Shown: positions 61,790-64,000 of the stretch, piece after piece
Layout of the letters: each line of letters starts with the position of its first letter
Position numbering within the stretch: position 1 is the first letter of the stretch
Translations under genes and position numbers: made by a program
Source: Blastomyces gilchristii SLH14081
Taxonomy: Eukaryota; Ascomycota; Eurotiomycetes; Onygenales; Ajellomycetaceae
DNA length: 64,000 nucleotides
Assembly: GCF_000003855.2 (NCBI RefSeq)
Contig: NW_003101643.1
Location: forward strand, 1-64,000
Direction of reading: 5' to 3'
The notes under the pieces: generated by a model
Database searches by the model: none
What the model was told of the DNA's origin: nothing
What the model saw: the letters and a program-made list of their open reading frames with translations, nothing else

Positions 61790-63516
61790 TCATTCTCCCA
61801 GTCTACTTCTTTTGCACCGTCCGTGATCTACCCCCTCCCCCTTCTCCCCCTCTTCTTCTTCCTCTTCCTCCTTTTCTCCCTCCTCCCTCTTCCGCTTCCT
61901 CGATCTTAAAGCGTCCCCCCATCCGACCTCAGGGAATGATAACCATAAATAATGCCCCGCGGCCGACCTAAACATTCCCGTCGCAATGCGCTCTTTCATT
62001 CTGGCCAAACACCGTTTCTCCCTTGTAGTTAACATCACGCCCTCTAATCCCTCTTCCTCCTTTTCTGCTTCCTCCAATGCAACAGGGAACTTCCATGTAA
62101 ATGATTCCTTCCGCGTTACGGTCGCCCGGAACACAACTCCAATGACCCGTGTCAAGTTTTGAAATAACGAATTGCACATATTACAAGCCCCGTGACTAGT
62201 GCCAATAAACCGGAGGGGGGTTATATAATATTGGTAATTTTGGTGGCTCGAGGTTTCAGTGACACCATTCCTGATACGCTGGAGGAGCAAGTGGAGGACA
62301 ATAGAGCATTCTGGATGGGCTCGTTGTCGGATTTCGGGGTCGTTGTTATCACCGCATTCTCTGGTAAAATAGTGAAGCCTCATGGACCTGCTCCTTGGGA
62401 CCTTCAGCGCTTGGAGCATCTTTCGAACGATTATGGTCCAGCCAGCGGATGAACTTGGTATGTTCAAGGGCCGCTCAAGGGTTCGGACGTCGTTCACCCG
62501 TAGTGTTTTTCCCCCGAAAAACATGCCACGATCAGGGACGTATCTCGCACTGTCGACTAAGGACTGGATGGCGTCGGATATAGAAACGATATCCATGATA
62601 TACGAATATATATCGAAACCTATTCCTTCTACAGTTAGAATTTCCAGTTGGTAGAATGGACATGACATAGAGGCTAGCTCACATCATTAGGAGACCGAGA
62701 ATACAAATGATATATCACGTCAAGGTAGTTGACGAACACGGTAAACGTACCTAAAATTTCGTGGAGATATTTTAATTCACATCGCATGTCATAATCTCCA
62801 GCAAGTAATTTAAAGGTATTCCGCATTACCTTCATAGCACAGAGAAACAGCGACAACACCCGATTCCTCTTGAGAATCTCTTTCCCATGGACTATGACAT
62901 TGACGATTATCCACCGTAGGAGGGCCCTTATGGTGAGCAAGGAATCTCTCGACTTGTATTCCTTGGTACTGACAACTTCCTGAGTAGCACTGTAGAACTC
63001 CTGGAAAAGATTATGGCCTGTATCCAGTGGCTCGAGAATTTTCTGAGTAAAATTGTCATAAGTAAACATATAGACAGCGTGATAGACATTTCTGATTCGT
63101 TTCTGTAATGTATTAAGCTTATTTTGTTCCCGCATTCTTATGAGATAGCCCAAAAATACGCCATCCCTCTGCCGAATCCGCAGGTCATGTTTGTGCTGTG
63201 CAACAGCCACTCCTTGGAGTTTGTGGAATAAACCTTGCAAATAATCTAGTGTCTCTTTTGGTATCGATTTGTCTGACGCAATGGATAAAATGATTTCATT
63301 ACGCGGTTTGTCAATTTGCATAGCGCACGCCGTTGTCTCCCCTGTCGCTCGAGATAAAAGTATTTTTGCTATGGCATCTAATGGAGGAGTAGTGCGAGGG
63401 GAGTGGAGTATATCAGTTTTCGTGTCCGCAATACGAGATCGCTCATATACCAGGCCATTTAGGGCCTCAATATCTTCGGGTGAGACTTGAATAGGGCGGT
63501 CATCTTCAAGTTCCAT
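61790..63516 (-). CDS. Uncharacterised protein, two exons
   Basis: Exons 62751-63516 and 61790-62673 joined over a 77-bp intron with a perfect GTACGT donor, a CTAAT branch and a CTAG acceptor; 549 residues. Without the intron, two separate frames of 280 and 292 codons are seen, each with an artificial end. The N-terminal 60 residues are polar. The middle (about 70-255) is helix-rich with leucine-heavy stretches (LLRWIIVNVIVHGKEIL). The second exon has two Cys close together (GACNMCNSLF). The C-terminus is a basic/acidic low-complexity tail (RSRKRKREE then a Glu run, then RCKRSRLGE) with two candidate nuclear localisation signals. No family recognised. Probably a lineage-specific nuclear protein; function unknown. 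Confidence 0.7.
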
Positions 63517-64000
63517 TTTATAAAAGAGTAAAGATGGTCGAATGCCGATCTATCAAATTAAGGGGAAATGCTTCATTTATCTCCGCTGCGTCCTGAAAGA
63601 ACGATTTGGGACGCGACAAAAAGTCGAGAACAGACACAACCGGCTGCAATGTATTAAAAACAAGCTCTCAAGGTGAGCGATCAACAAGCTATGTTATCAG
63701 ACGTATTGGAGCTGCTTTCTTCGAGTGAAACTAGCTGTAAATAGCGCTGTGCTCTCTATCATTCCGTTCATCTCGTTGGTCGCCCAAGTAGAAGAATATA
63801 ATGACAGCAACTAATAGTTCCACGATGAGAATCGAACGGATCTTTCACTTATCGCTATAGCAGGTCTTTGTCGTATTACTCCAGCTCTTGATTAACAAGA
63901 CCATCAATATCGACTCGCCGATAATATGAAACGTGCTTCAATTCTTCCCAGAACAGAGCCATGCAGTCGTGTGAAATAAGAAAAAGCTGAGCAGGGATGA
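63517..64000. other. Upstream region of the 61790-63516 gene
   Basis: 484 bp to the window end. No gene start seen on either strand. A stretch at 63815-63840 resembles a tRNA B box on the minus strand but has no matching stems. Confidence 0.45.

Noticed and set aside
63815..63900. tRNA gene on the minus strand
   Set aside because: A GTTCGATTC B-box-like string is present, but the T stem, D arm and acceptor stem cannot be formed.

Overview
The window looks like a filamentous ascomycete chromosome. Genes have short introns of 48-211 bp, most with GT..AG ends and CTAAC/CTAAT-like branch sites, and the recognisable products are fungal (methionine aminopeptidase 1, kynurenine 3-monooxygenase, an AIM9-type phosphotransferase relic). 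A long AT-rich block full of chromovirus, LINE and hAT copies next to gene-rich DNA would fit an onygenalean or eurotialean fungus; that placement is inference.

Left part, 1 to about 47.1 kb: a graveyard of nested transposons with extensive C-to-T / G-to-A mutation (RIP-like), so almost no reading frame is open. Many insertions can be dated relative to each other by exact junctions and target-site duplications (TSDs). Group 1 (1-11277, mostly minus strand): chromovirus Gypsy-A1, with a second copy A2 (TSD GAAAG) inserted in A1's own LTR; each carries a 506-bp non-autonomous hAT element. Group 2 (11585-46301): one 506-bp hAT element is split by Gypsy-B (11619-45824, TSD CAGAA). Gypsy-B is itself split by a full LINE (12922-20531), a tRNA-headed SINE (20856-21230), a 19-kb hAT-bounded segment (21247-40273, TSD CTTGTAAT), another 506-bp hAT element and a truncated LINE. 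The 19-kb hAT segment contains a complete Gypsy-A3 (22632-28313, TSD CTGAT) and a second full LINE (28371-35890). This gives four levels of nesting. A further 506-bp hAT copy lies at 46441-46946.

Right part, 47.1 kb to the end: normal base composition. map1 (minus) and bna4 (plus) diverge from a 522-bp shared upstream region. Then come an uncharacterised 376-residue gene (52486-53752, minus), a frame-broken unknown gene (55476-57579, minus), a frame-broken AIM9-like phosphotransferase pseudogene (59039-60845, plus) and an uncharacterised two-exon gene of 549 residues (61790-63516, minus). The housekeeping genes are intact and begin within about 450 bp of the decayed transposon block, so the mutational process stops sharply at the repeat edge.

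No CRISPR array, rRNA operon or bacterial-type operon is seen. Exon boundaries were read by eye from frame and splice signals and have not been tested against transcripts.
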